Source: Peptoniphilus gorbachii (GTDB lineage Bacteria; Bacillota; Clostridia; Tissierellales; Peptoniphilaceae). From it: 64,000 bases of DNA. Shown here one piece after another: positions 44,936 through 53,857 of this stretch (the first letter of the stretch is position 1; every line of letters begins with the position of its first letter). Below the pieces are notes generated by a model. It searched no databases. It saw only the letters and a program-made list of their open reading frames with translations, and was not told the DNA's origin. The position numbers and the translations under genes were made by a program. The stretch is from positions 1-64,000 of the forward strand of contig NZ_JAFBDH010000005.1 of the NCBI RefSeq assembly GCF_016908115.1, written 5' to 3'.

Positions 44936-46294
44936 TTATGAATTAAATTCCTTATATTCTCTTTTGGCTTCTTCTTGTTCTTCTGGAATGACCTTTATAC
45001 TTGCTTTTACTATTCTCTTATCTGCCACTGCAAGTTCTGTCAAGATACAGCCAGAAGTTTTTACGCTAAGCTTTTTCTTTTCATTTTCTTCTGGTATAAA
45101 GCCAAGTTTTTCAATTATAAGCCCAGAAATTGTTTCGTGGTTTTCTGAATAAAGTGATGTGCCAAGCTCATCGTTTATGTCTTCTATATCCATAGATCCG
45201 TCAACTATATATTCATTGTCAGAAATTTTTTCTAAGGAGTGATTTTCCTTGTCGTATTCGTCTTCAATTTCTCCAACTATTTCTTCTACTATGTCTTCTA
45301 CTGTAACCATGCCTGAGAAGCCACCGTACTCGTCAATTAATATTGCTACATAATTTTTGGAAGCTTGAAGTTCCTTTAAGAGCATGTCAATTTTTTTGGT
45401 TTCAGGAACAAAGTAAGGTGACTTTATACAGTTGTCTAAATTTATAAACTCATAATCATTTTTTGCATATTCTACAAAAAGGTCTTTGATATAGACTGTT
45501 CCCAAAATGTTATCTGTATTTTCTCTAAAGACTGGCATTCTTGAATAGCCCTTCTTTAAAATTTCTGTAACTGTGTCTGTGTTAAATTCGTCATAGTCTA
45601 CCATGTAAATTGATGTCCTTGGCGTCATTATTTCGTAAGCCAACTTGTCATCAAAGTCCATTATATTTACAATCATTTCTTCGCCAGCTGAGTTTATTAC
45701 TCCTTGCTGAGTGGAAACTTTTATATAGGATTTTAATTCTTCTTCTGAGATTTTTTCTTCAACATCTTCTGAATATTTGCCCATCATTTTTAAAACTAAA
45801 GCTGTTGAGAAAGACAATAGCTTTACAAAGGGATAAAATATTTTTGAGGCAAAGGCAATTATATTACTTGATTTCAGTGCAACTTTTTCTGAATTTTGAA
45901 GTGCTATTCTTTTTGGAACAAGTTCTCCAAAGACAAGTGTTATATAAGATAGTAAAAATGTCACTAAAATAAAGGATACTGTAAAGCCATAAGGTATGCC
46001 CCTATCTCTTAAATAGACTCCAAAAACTTGCGATATACTTGTAGCTGCAGAACCAGATGAGAAAAATCCTGCAAGAGTTATTGCAACCTGAATTGTTGAT
46101 AAAAATCTTGTCTGATCAGATGAAATTGAGAGTAAAGTTTTTGCCCTCTTGTCTCCATCTTCTGCAAGTTCCTTTATCTTGTTGTTATTAACTGAAACCA
46201 TAGCCATTTCTGCTGACGCAAAAAATGCGTTAATTCCTGTAAGTATTGCGATTAATATGAGCTTAGCCCACAAGGCGCCATCGTCCATTAACAT
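44936..46294 (-). CDS. CorC/HlyC family membrane protein (CNNM transporter-like)
   Basis: A 452-residue protein with an N-terminal DUF21/CNNM membrane domain (about 10-190, four hydrophobic segments), a CBS pair (about 215-335, MTPRTSIYMVDYDE and AILIDEYGGFSGMVTVEDIV) and a C-terminal CorC_HlyC domain (about 350-440). Members act in magnesium/cobalt resistance or transport, though older annotations call them hemolysins. It is a single-gene unit. Confidence 0.9.
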   Translation of the reverse strand: MLMDDGALWAKLILIAILTGINAFFASAEMAMVSVNNNKIKELAEDGDKRAKTLLSISSDQTRFLSTIQVAITLAGFFSSGSAATSISQVFGVYLRDRGIPYGFTVSFILVTFLLSYITLVFGELVPKRIALQNSEKVALKSSNIIAFASKIFYPFVKLLSFSTALVLKMMGKYSEDVEEKISEEELKSYIKVSTQQGVINSAGEEMIVNIMDFDDKLAYEIMTPRTSIYMVDYDEFNTDTVTEILKKGYSRMPVFRENTDNILGTVYIKDLFVEYAKNDYEFINLDNCIKSPYFVPETKKIDMLLKELQASKNYVAILIDEYGGFSGMVTVEDIVEEIVGEIEDEYDKENHSLEKISDNEYIVDGSMDIEDINDELGTSLYSENHETISGLIIEKLGFIPEENEKKKLSVKTSGCILTELAVADKRIVKASIKVIPEEQEEAKREYKEFNS

Positions 46295-46418
46295 ATTCCT
46301 CCATATCTTTTAGACTAATTATATCAAAGAATTTGTGATTATAACAGAAAAAGAATGAATCTAGGGAATTTTTATTGATATTTTTATGTTATAATAAAAA
46401 TTGATATGGAGGTGTATG

Positions 46419-47027
46419 ATGAAAAAATTTAAAAAATTATCTATTTTAGTTCTTCTCCTTGCAGTGGCACTTTTGGCAACTTTCTTTGCTGGCAAAAAAG
46501 TTATGAAAAGCCAAATGGAACCAAATATAACTTCTACTTTAATTTTTAATAAATTAGTTAGTGCCAAGGAACTTACGACTCTTAAATATCACTATACAAA
46601 TATGGGACAGTTTGAAAATCAAAATACTTTTTATGGCTACAAAATTCCCTTTACATCAAAAAAATTCATAGTTTCCTATGATGGACTTATAAATGCAGGT
46701 GTGGACCTTGAAAAAATGAAGGTAGAACTTCATGATAAAAGCATTGAAATAAAAATTCCACCGGCAAAAATTTTGAGCCACGAAATTTATGAAGATTCAC
46801 TAAAGGTTTTTGACGAGAGAGAATCTATTTTTAACAGAATTGACATTGAAGACTATAACAACTTTTCTAAGGATCAAAAGAAAGAAGTTGAAAAAAAAGC
46901 CATTAAGAGAGGGCTTTTAAAGGAAGCTGACGAAGAATCTAAAAAGGCAATAGAAGAACTTCTCTTGGGAGATACAATTTTAAGTGAATATAAAATTAAA
47001 ATAACAAGGGACGATTCTTTAAAATAA
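46419..47027 (+). CDS. DUF4230 family membrane-anchored protein
   Basis: About 202 residues with one N-terminal membrane helix (LSILVLLLAVALLATFFAG) and an extracellular domain matching DUF4230 (TTLKYHYTNMGQFENQ ... KIPFTSKKFIVSYDGLINAGVD ... IEIKIPPAKILSHEI). The family function is unknown. The start was chosen at the second of two adjacent ATGs, six bases after GGAGG. Confidence 0.8.
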   Translation: MKKFKKLSILVLLLAVALLATFFAGKKVMKSQMEPNITSTLIFNKLVSAKELTTLKYHYTNMGQFENQNTFYGYKIPFTSKKFIVSYDGLINAGVDLEKMKVELHDKSIEIKIPPAKILSHEIYEDSLKVFDERESIFNRIDIEDYNNFSKDQKKEVEKKAIKRGLLKEADEESKKAIEELLLGDTILSEYKIKITRDDSLK

Positions 47028-47059
47028 AATATTAATAAGATCAAAAAAAAGGGCATTCC

Positions 47060-47222
47060 TTATAGTATGTCCTCAGATTGTAGACAAACCCAGGAATATT
47101 TTCTGGGTTTTTTGCATTTTAATGTCTTTGCTAAAAAAACCATTAATTTATTCAAAGTTAAATCTCTATTAGGATTGAATTTATATAGCAGTATTCCTAA
47201 TTTTTTCTTTAAATTAGATGAT
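47060..47222 (-). pseudogene. Possible coding remnant, unrecognised
   Basis: Reverse-strand open stretch of about 53 codons (reading ...LYKFNPNRDLTLNKLMVFL..., ending ...VCLQSEDIL) with no start codon or ribosome site. It may be the end of a lost transposase or another gene. The forward DUF4230 terminator lies within it. Weak evidence. Confidence 0.2.
47086..47113 (+). terminator. Terminator of the DUF4230 gene
   Basis: The stem ACCCAG / CTGGGT (47088-47108) with T6, about 60 bases past the stop. Confidence 0.8.
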
Positions 47223-47228
47223 TATATT

Positions 47229-47253
47229 AAAAGAGCAGGCTTTTTTTGCCTGC
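47229..47253 (-). terminator. Terminator of the hyd cluster
   Basis: Reverse-strand stem GCAGGC-aaaaaaa-GCCTGC followed by TCTTTT, about 50 bases after the hydF stop. A further hairpin AGCTGTG / CACAGCT lies at 47270-47287. Confidence 0.7.
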
Positions 47254-47305
47254 CTTGTCATCAATCTGAAGCTGTGTCACCACAGCTCTTTATTATTAAT
47301 TATCT

Positions 47306-48077
47306 TTAATAATTTATTTTATCCAGTATCCCCTTGAAATATGCTATTACTATTCCGTAGTTTGTTATTGGGATGCTTTTTTCTTTTGTACTCTCGATTC
47401 TACTCCTAATATTTTTTGCATTGTAAGTATTTAAAATTCTCTCTTCTTTAAAGTCACTTGATGTGTAAATAAATATAGAAATTTTTGGAAAATCTTCTAA
47501 GACAAAATCACTGCACTTGCCAAAAATTACAGCCTTTTTATTTTTTGCAATTTCTCTTATAGTTCTTAAATCCAAAAGAAAGGCAGCATCATTTTTTGCA
47601 ATGTCCTCTTGTGAATAGGAATAGTTTTGTCTATATAAATCGTAAATTGTCCCTTGCAAAAAGGAATCATCTTTTTTTATTTCTTCTTCTGATAAGAGGT
47701 CAATTTTATTTATTACAAGAAGGATTGGAGTGTCCTTAAATTTTTTTAGCATTTCCCTTTCAGGTCCTGTTTGGGTATCTGATACAACTAGGACTCCAAT
47801 GTCAGTTTTCGATATAACTTCGTCAGTTCTCTTCATCCTCTTTTGTCCAAGGACTGTTTCGTCTCCTATGCCTGACGTGTCCATTAAAAGACATGGCCCC
47901 AAGCTCTTAAATCTCCATTGACTTGTAAACTGGATCTGTAGTTGTCCCCTCTTGGTTTGAAACAATGGAAATATCTCGGCCAGAAAATTCATTTATTATT
48001 GAGCTCTTGCCCGAATTTACCTTTCCAAAAAATCCTATGTGAATCCTGTTACCAGAATTTGTCTTATTAAGTTCCAT
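47306..48077 (-). pseudogene. hydF: hydF remnant: frameshifted and internally replaced by a kinase fragment
   Basis: The gene starts at ATG 48077 overlapping the hydG stop (TAATG). It encodes the HydF GTPase start (G1 GFFGKVNSGKSS, G2 EGTTTDPVYKSMEI), then hits a stop because of one extra T at 47909-47911. The shifted frame continues with LGPCLLMDTSGIGDE (G3) and VINKIDLL (G4). After SEEE the sequence switches to IKKDDSFLQGTIYDLY, a 275-bp copy of a cytidylate-kinase-like gene, and then returns to the authentic HydF C-terminus (RIESTKEKSIPITNYG...AYFKGIL). The HydF dimerization region and its iron-sulfur ligands (HCGxC) are lost. HydF carries the H-cluster precursor to [FeFe]-hydrogenase, so this copy cannot work. 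Confidence 0.85.
47412..47686. repeat. 275-bp repeat, copy inside hydF
   Basis: Nearly identical to 55253-55527 in the same orientation, with no gaps and 7 differences in the 267 aligned bases from 47420 (about 97%). The downstream copy belongs to an intact gene, so this copy is the intruder. Confidence 0.93.
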
Positions 48078-49507
48078 TAAAATCTAAAATCTCTCTTTCC
48101 AACTTCTTCCATTTCGCTTATATATTCTTTAGCCTTCTTCTTTACAATTTCATTTGGAATTTTTTCAAGTTCTCTTGCAATTAAGTCTTCGCTAAGTTCT
48201 CTTGTCTTTTCATTTCCATAATCTAACATGTATTCCTTCAAAGTCATAAGGGCATTAGGCTGACAACAATTTAAGATTTGTCCTGACTTGCAAAGTTGCA
48301 TGAACCTGTCGCCAGTTCTTCCTTCCCTATAGCAGGCTGTACAAAAACTTGGGATATAACCAAGTTCCATTAGCCAATCCACAACTTCTTCAAGGGTCCT
48401 ATTATCTGCAACATCAAATTGAGCAGAGTTATCTTCTTCTAATTCTTCCTCAACATATCCACCAACAGAGGTTCTTGATCCACCAGAAATTTGACTTACA
48501 CCTAGTTCAAGAGCGCGTTCTCTAACTTTTTGTGACTCTCTAGTTGATATTATCATGCCAGTGTAAGGTACAGAAACCCTAATTAGGGCAATTAGTTTTT
48601 CAAAAATATCATCGGCAAGTTCGTTTTTAAAATCACTTGGATCAATGTCATCGGCAGGTTGGATTCTTGGAACAGAAATTGTGTGAGGCCCAACTCCAAA
48701 TCTTTCTTCCAAGTGTTCTGCGTGCATTAAGAGTCCAACTAATTCATACTTATAAGTTTCTAATCCAAATAAAACTCCAATCCCAACGTCGTCGATGCCA
48801 GCTTCCATGGCCCTATCCATGGCTTCAGTGTGGTAGGCGTAATTATGCTTTGGTCCTGTTGGGTGAAGTTCTTCATATGACTTCTTGTTGTAGGTTTCTT
48901 GGAAGAGGATGTAGGTTCCAATTTCTGCATCCTTTAATTTTTTATAATTTTCCACAGTAGTAGCAGCAATATTTATGTTGACCCTTCTTATTTGACCATT
49001 TTCATGTTTAATAGAATAAATTGTCTTAATGGATTCCAAAATATATTCCATTGTATTGTTCACAGGGTCTTCACCAAGTTCAAGGGCAAGTCTCTTGTGG
49101 CCCATGTCTTGAAGGGCTATAACTTCACTTTTAATTTCTTCTTGAGATAATTTTTTTCTTCTAATTGATTTATTTTTTGCATGGTAAGGGCAATAAACAC
49201 AACCATTAATACAATAGTTTGAAAGATAAAGGGGGGCAAACAAAACAATCCTGTTGCCGTAGTGGTCTTCCTTAATTTTCTTTGCAAGCTTATAAATTTC
49301 TTCTTGGTAATACTTGTCTTCAGCAAGTAGAAGTAAAGCCGCCTCTCTGTGGTTTAGTCCCTTTTCCTTCTTTGCCTTTTCAAGAACTTCATCTAAGAGG
49401 TCCTTATTATTCTTGTTTTTTTCTGCATAGTCAAGAGTTTCTAAGATCTCTTGATGGTTTATAAATTCATCTGCAATTTTTGAATCTAGCTTGTACAATT
49501 TCTTCAC
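48077..49507 (-). CDS. hydG: [FeFe]-hydrogenase maturase HydG (radical SAM tyrosine lyase)
   Basis: A 476-residue radical SAM enzyme with the cluster motif CINGCVYC and the C-terminal second-cluster motif CTACYREGRTGDRFM...C. It cleaves tyrosine to provide CO and cyanide for the H-cluster. It starts with GTG seven bases after AAGGA. Length and motifs look intact although both partner genes (hydE N-terminus, hydF) show damage. Confidence 0.92.
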   Translation of the reverse strand: MKKLYKLDSKIADEFINHQEILETLDYAEKNKNNKDLLDEVLEKAKKEKGLNHREAALLLLAEDKYYQEEIYKLAKKIKEDHYGNRIVLFAPLYLSNYCINGCVYCPYHAKNKSIRRKKLSQEEIKSEVIALQDMGHKRLALELGEDPVNNTMEYILESIKTIYSIKHENGQIRRVNINIAATTVENYKKLKDAEIGTYILFQETYNKKSYEELHPTGPKHNYAYHTEAMDRAMEAGIDDVGIGVLFGLETYKYELVGLLMHAEHLEERFGVGPHTISVPRIQPADDIDPSDFKNELADDIFEKLIALIRVSVPYTGMIISTRESQKVRERALELGVSQISGGSRTSVGGYVEEELEEDNSAQFDVADNRTLEEVVDWLMELGYIPSFCTACYREGRTGDRFMQLCKSGQILNCCQPNALMTLKEYMLDYGNEKTRELSEDLIARELEKIPNEIVKKKAKEYISEMEEVGKRDFRF

Positions 49508-49520
49508 TATTCCTTAATCC

Positions 49521-50486
49521 TCACTTATAATCTCCTCTAGATTTGGAAATCTTATATCCAATTTTCTCTAGTTTTTTCTCTAGTCCCATAAAGTCGTCAG
49601 AGTTTTGAACTTCTGTACCGATTTTATTGTCGTAAAGCTTATAATTTTTTCTAAGTTTCTCTGCCCCAACATTGGGCATTAAAACATTGGCCCCTGCCAA
49701 AATTCCCTTTTCTCGTCCAAATTCGTCAATACTTCCCAGGGCAGTTGTTGATGGCAAGAGAAGTTTCTCGTCAGCAATCCTTACAATGTATAAAATTTTA
49801 AGAACATCTTCTAACTTGCCGCCTTCAAAGTCCCTGAAAGGAGTGTCATGTTGGGGTATGAAGGGTCCAATTCCCACCATCTGAGGTCTTAATTTTAAAA
49901 TAAATTTTAAATCCTCATATAAATTTTCAAGCCTTTGATAAGGTGAACCCACCATCATGCCACAACCTGTTTGAAAGCCCAAGTCCTTTAATTTTAGAAT
50001 GGAATCAATCCTGTTTTCAAACTTCATAGAGCTTGGATGAAGCCTTTGGTAGTGAGACTTGGAATAGGTTTCATGCCGCAAGAGGTGCCTGTCAGCCCCC
50101 ATATTTTTCAAGGCCTCAAAGTCCTGAAAATCTCTTTCACCAAGAGAAAGTGTTATGGCAACATCAGGAAACTTTTCTTTGATATGATAAATAATTTCTT
50201 TTAAGTAATCAAGGCTATAAAAGTCATCTTCGCCACCCTGCATGACAATGGTTTTTATCCCCAGGTCCACTGAGTAGCTGGCAAGGTCCAAGATTTCTTC
50301 CTTAGACAACCTAAGCCTCTTGGTATTTTTGTTGGCCAACCTAAGACCACAATAGTAGCAATTGCTTTTGCAATAAGTGGAAATTTCTATTAGGCCCCTA
50401 ATGTAAATCTCTCGGCCAAAGTTTTTTACTGCTAAGTCTCTTGCAAAGGCATGTAAATCTTCGGCTTCAACTTTATCCAAATTCAT
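49521..50486 (-). CDS. hydE: [FeFe]-hydrogenase maturase HydE, N-terminus shortened by a stop codon
   Basis: A 321-residue radical SAM protein with the CKSNCYYCG cluster motif and the HydE core (GIKTIVMQGGEDD, HETYSKSHYQRLHP). The usual N-terminal helix is encoded further upstream in the same frame (MAIENFKDM, stop, KVYNTKEISFKDFSNL) but is cut by a TGA at 50535-50537. The first in-frame ATG after it (50486) has only a distant AAGGA. The gene may be translated in a short form or be inactive. It is co-directional with hydG, 13 bases apart. Confidence 0.75.
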   Translation of the reverse strand: MNLDKVEAEDLHAFARDLAVKNFGREIYIRGLIEISTYCKSNCYYCGLRLANKNTKRLRLSKEEILDLASYSVDLGIKTIVMQGGEDDFYSLDYLKEIIYHIKEKFPDVAITLSLGERDFQDFEALKNMGADRHLLRHETYSKSHYQRLHPSSMKFENRIDSILKLKDLGFQTGCGMMVGSPYQRLENLYEDLKFILKLRPQMVGIGPFIPQHDTPFRDFEGGKLEDVLKILYIVRIADEKLLLPSTTALGSIDEFGREKGILAGANVLMPNVGAEKLRKNYKLYDNKIGTEVQNSDDFMGLEKKLEKIGYKISKSRGDYK

Positions 50487-50750
50487 TAGGTTGGAAAAAT
50501 CCTTAAAGCTAATCTCCTTGGTATTATAAACTTTTCACATATCTTTAAAGTTTTCAATGGCCATCTTCCATTCATCTTACCCGAAAATAATTTTTTAACT
50601 ACAATTACAGTATCATATTATATCAAATTTTGTTGATTTTAAGAAACATAATGAAATAAAAAATTTTTGCACTTAAGAATATCAAAAGATGCAAATAGGA
50701 TAAAGAATTTCCATTTTATAATTCTTTTTTAGCCTACAATATAAATTTCT
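50487..50750. other. Upstream region of the hyd cluster
   Basis: It contains the disrupted hydE N-terminal codons (50487-50564) and otherwise AT-rich sequence without a further gene. Confidence 0.5.
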
Positions 50751-50752
50751 AT

Positions 50753-50784
50753 AAAAAAATGGACGCAGTAAAGACTGCATCCAT
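50753..50784 (-). terminator. Terminator of the third SLH gene
   Basis: Reverse-strand stem ATGGATGCAGT-cttt-ACTGCGTCCAT followed by T7, one of the most stable terminators in the window. Confidence 0.9.
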
Positions 50785-50815
50785 TTTTGAGAAAGTGAAG
50801 ATAATTTAGTAATTT

Positions 50816-52360
50816 TTAATTCTTCTTAGCCAAGGAATTTAAAATTTCTTGATAATCATTTGCTGCCAAGAAAATTTGAACATAGGCCCAGTGATTTTCT
50901 TTGACATCAGTGAAATTATTAAAGTCCTTAATAATCTTTTCTAAATCTTTTTTGTTAATAGAACGACCATCATAGTGGTTTAAAATTGTAACGGCTTCTG
51001 CCCTAGTAATAACACCATCTGGTTTAAAACTTCCATCTGGATAGCCAACAATGTGTCCATTACCATAAACTTGATTGATTGCATCTTCAAATTTGTGACC
51101 CTTGATATCTGCAAAAGGAGCGGTCTTGTTGTTCTTCTTATCAATACCAGCTATGGCTCTAGCAAATTCTGCCCTAGTTATTGGCTCATTAGGCCTAAAG
51201 TTGCCATTCTCGTCTGCGAACATCAAGTTGTTTTTAACCATAGCATTTATGGCTGCATTATACCATCCATTAGGTGTATCTTTGAAGTTAGGCTTGTCCT
51301 TATTGTCTAAGTCTAATCCAGCCAAGACTCCTATCATAGAAGCTGCTTCAGCACGACTTATCTTTCCCTCAGGACGGAAACTCTTGTCACCGTAGCCAAA
51401 AATATAGGCTCCATGTTTTGATTTAGGTTTTTCATTTGGAGCATTTTCTATTGCGCTTTCAGTAACTTCTACCATGTCACCATTTTCAAAATAAGTTTTC
51501 TCTGCAAATTTAACTAATACAATAGGTTTAATATATTTTGCCTTGTCTGGTAATTTAGTTATTACAATTTCATAACCACCATCCACAGCCTTAACAGAAT
51601 AGTCCTCTATTGGAAGCTCTTGTTTTTTGTATTTAGGTGTAGCTGTTGAAGTTATATCTACTTCCTTCGAAGGTTTCATAGCATTAAAATCATCTACAGT
51701 TACATAGTTAAGCTTGAAGAAGAATTTTTCATTTTCTCCAATCTTTCCTGCATCTTTTAAAGTAGATTTAATTCTTATTTTATTGTCCTTAAGGGCAACA
51801 TATTTTTTATTGTTGTGTGGGTTTAACTTATCCCTATCTCCAGAAACCTCAAAGTTAACAAGGGCTTTTTTAGTATAATCTCTAAATAAGCCAGATTTTT
51901 TACCATCAACTTTTTTAAATGGCATTGCTTCAATTTCTGCCACTTCTTCTTCACTTATTGAATTAGAATCTTTTGCTAATAATTCTTTTGCCCTAGCTAT
52001 AGAGTTTTTAATTTGAGATTTTACTTGATTGTCACCATATTCTATTGCTTCATTATCAAGAACTTTATCGTCCATTGTATCTAAATAGACTTTCAATTCT
52101 TCCTTGGCCTTTTTAACCCTTGCTGCAAACTTCTCATTTGCATTTTGATCTTCGCCAACTGTACCTGGCCTTTGACTTTCTTCTCTTTCTTTATTGGTCT
52201 TGTCAGACTTTAAGGCTATTTGCGTATAATTTTTAACTGAACTTGCATAGGCTTGTCCTGGTACTGAACCTAGCATTAAAGAAAAGCCTAAAAGGCAAGA
52301 AACAAAACCTAGTGACAACTTACTCATTCCATTACTAGGTTTTTCATTTATTTTTTTCAT
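50816..52360 (-). CDS. SLH-domain surface protein, 514 residues
   Basis: A signal peptide (about 1-39, with GFVSCLLGFSLMLGSVPGQ and cleavage near AYA-SS) is followed by a helical segment with many Lys/Glu (about 60-160), a beta-rich middle (about 165-320), and three SLH repeats (about 325-370, 385-430, 440-500; YGDKSFRPEGKISRAEA, FADENGNFRPNEP, VGYPDGSFKPDG). It is predicted to be displayed on the wall. No catalytic motif was recognised. AGGAGG precedes the start. Confidence 0.85.
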   Translation of the reverse strand: MKKINEKPSNGMSKLSLGFVSCLLGFSLMLGSVPGQAYASSVKNYTQIALKSDKTNKEREESQRPGTVGEDQNANEKFAARVKKAKEELKVYLDTMDDKVLDNEAIEYGDNQVKSQIKNSIARAKELLAKDSNSISEEEVAEIEAMPFKKVDGKKSGLFRDYTKKALVNFEVSGDRDKLNPHNNKKYVALKDNKIRIKSTLKDAGKIGENEKFFFKLNYVTVDDFNAMKPSKEVDITSTATPKYKKQELPIEDYSVKAVDGGYEIVITKLPDKAKYIKPIVLVKFAEKTYFENGDMVEVTESAIENAPNEKPKSKHGAYIFGYGDKSFRPEGKISRAEAASMIGVLAGLDLDNKDKPNFKDTPNGWYNAAINAMVKNNLMFADENGNFRPNEPITRAEFARAIAGIDKKNNKTAPFADIKGHKFEDAINQVYGNGHIVGYPDGSFKPDGVITRAEAVTILNHYDGRSINKKDLEKIIKDFNNFTDVKENHWAYVQIFLAANDYQEILNSLAKKN

Positions 52361-52709
52361 TTTTCCTCCTTAAATAATAAGAGAAACGCGCTTACAAAAA
52401 TTAGTAAAAATCTATAAGTTTTTCCTACTTATATAAGACAAAGAAGTATGTAAATAAAAACTTTCTAGTATTTCTACATATACTTAAATCATAGTATTTG
52501 TCACTTGATTTTGTTTATTATTTTATCTTTCTTTTTTTAATAATTCTTCTTCATTAAAATATTTTTAATTTTATTGCGATTGAATAAATGTTTTTCTTTA
52601 ATATATCCTCGCTTTATCTGTCTTTTTAGATATCCTTATCTTTTAATTTTAAAAGATACTACTTTAATTCAATGACTGTTTTAAAATAGTATCTTTTAAG
52701 AATATTTTT
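52361..52709. other. Non-coding stretch with a long hairpin
   Basis: About 350 AT-rich bases holding the promoter area of the SLH gene. At 52651-52697 it has an 11-bp perfect inverted repeat AAAAGATACTA / TAGTATCTTTT with a 25-base loop, probably the terminator of the HIBCH-like gene. No credible gene was seen. Confidence 0.5.
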
Positions 52710-53762
52710 TTATTTTTCTACTTCTAATAATTTTTTTACTTCTTCAATTTCAACATCTTCTAAGGACATCTCCCTCCACTTCGGCTGGTAGTCCTTATCT
52801 ATAACTTTTGATTTAATTCCCTTTTCCATTTCCCCAATTTCAAGAGCGTAATTTAAAACTTTTAGGTCTAAGTCCACAGTTTCATGGTAGGTCAAGTTTT
52901 TACATAAAAAATATTTTTCAAATTGCACTTGAAGCATAAACTGTGACCTTGCCTTTAAGTCATCATAGATTTCTCTTGCAAATTCATCTTCTAGGTTTTC
53001 TTCTAGACTTTTATAAATTTCCTCAAGGCTATCTTTATTAAAATATTTTTCAATTTTGTCATAATTTTTATCTACAAAAGTTTCCTTTACTGGCAAATTA
53101 TATTTTTCGCCTTCAATTTTTAATTTTTCAATTAATTCTTCGCCCTCATAAATTTCTGAAAGATCAATAAGTTTTTCAATTAATTTTTCATAATCCTTTG
53201 AATCAATATAGACATGGGAAAAATTATATTTAATTAAATCAGAAGCTTCAAGACCTCTTCCGAGAATGCCAACAAAATGTCCCAAGGCCTTCGGAAGTCT
53301 AGAGATGTAGTTGCAGACTCCAACATCTGGCACAAAGCCAAGACTAGTTTCTGGCATAGCCCAGTTTACAGATTCTTCTGAAATTATATAGTCTGAATTT
53401 ATGCTAAGACCAATGCCACCACCCATGACAATGCCTCTCCAGTGACTTATAAGAGGCTTTTTATAGGATGCAATATACTTATCAAGCTCAAATTCTGTTG
53501 CAAAAAATTCGTCTTTTCTCTTACAGGAATCCTTGTTTATAAAATTATTGTAGAGGTCCTTTAAATCTCCTCCAGAGCAAAAGGCCTTATCTGTCAAGCT
53601 GTCAAATAAAACTGCTTTAATATTCTCATCGTCTTCCCATTTTTCCAAAATTTCTCTAATTTTCTTTATCATTTCAAAATTTAGGGCATTTAATTTTCTA
53701 GGATTATTTAAATAAATTACGCCCAGGTTTTTTATAACTTTTGGAATAATAAAATCCTTCAT
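52710..53762 (-). CDS. Enoyl-CoA hydratase/isomerase family, 3-hydroxyisobutyryl-CoA hydrolase-like
   Basis: A 350-residue crotonase-fold protein with oxyanion-hole segments DKAFCSGGDLKDLY and WRGIVMGGGIGLS and the acidic motif MPETSLGFVPDVG, which fits HIBCH-type hydrolases better than plain hydratases. The extra C-terminal region of about 100 residues also fits HIBCH. It would hydrolyse a short acyl-CoA. No valine degradation genes are nearby, so the substrate is uncertain. Confidence 0.8.
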   Translation of the reverse strand: MKDFIIPKVIKNLGVIYLNNPRKLNALNFEMIKKIREILEKWEDDENIKAVLFDSLTDKAFCSGGDLKDLYNNFINKDSCKRKDEFFATEFELDKYIASYKKPLISHWRGIVMGGGIGLSINSDYIISEESVNWAMPETSLGFVPDVGVCNYISRLPKALGHFVGILGRGLEASDLIKYNFSHVYIDSKDYEKLIEKLIDLSEIYEGEELIEKLKIEGEKYNLPVKETFVDKNYDKIEKYFNKDSLEEIYKSLEENLEDEFAREIYDDLKARSQFMLQVQFEKYFLCKNLTYHETVDLDLKVLNYALEIGEMEKGIKSKVIDKDYQPKWREMSLEDVEIEEVKKLLEVEK

Positions 53763-53813
53763 TTCATCACCATCTTTTCCTTATAAATATTTTATACCCA
53801 AAGAAAAAAATCG

Positions 53814-53848
53814 CAAAAAAATAGATCTCATATAAGTGAAATCTATTT
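53814..53848 (-). terminator. Terminator of the membrane XRE regulator gene
   Basis: Reverse-strand stem AAATAGAT / ATCTATTT with T8, 9 bases after the stop. Confidence 0.8.
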
Positions 53849-53857
53849 TTCAAAATT

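Noticed and set aside
47306-47992. A 228-codon frame starting at 47992 taken as a complete new GTPase-kinase fusion protein
   Set aside because: Its first 25 or so codons are out of frame with the real hydF start at 48077, and the join is explained by a frameshift plus a copied kinase segment; it is a broken gene, not a designed fusion.
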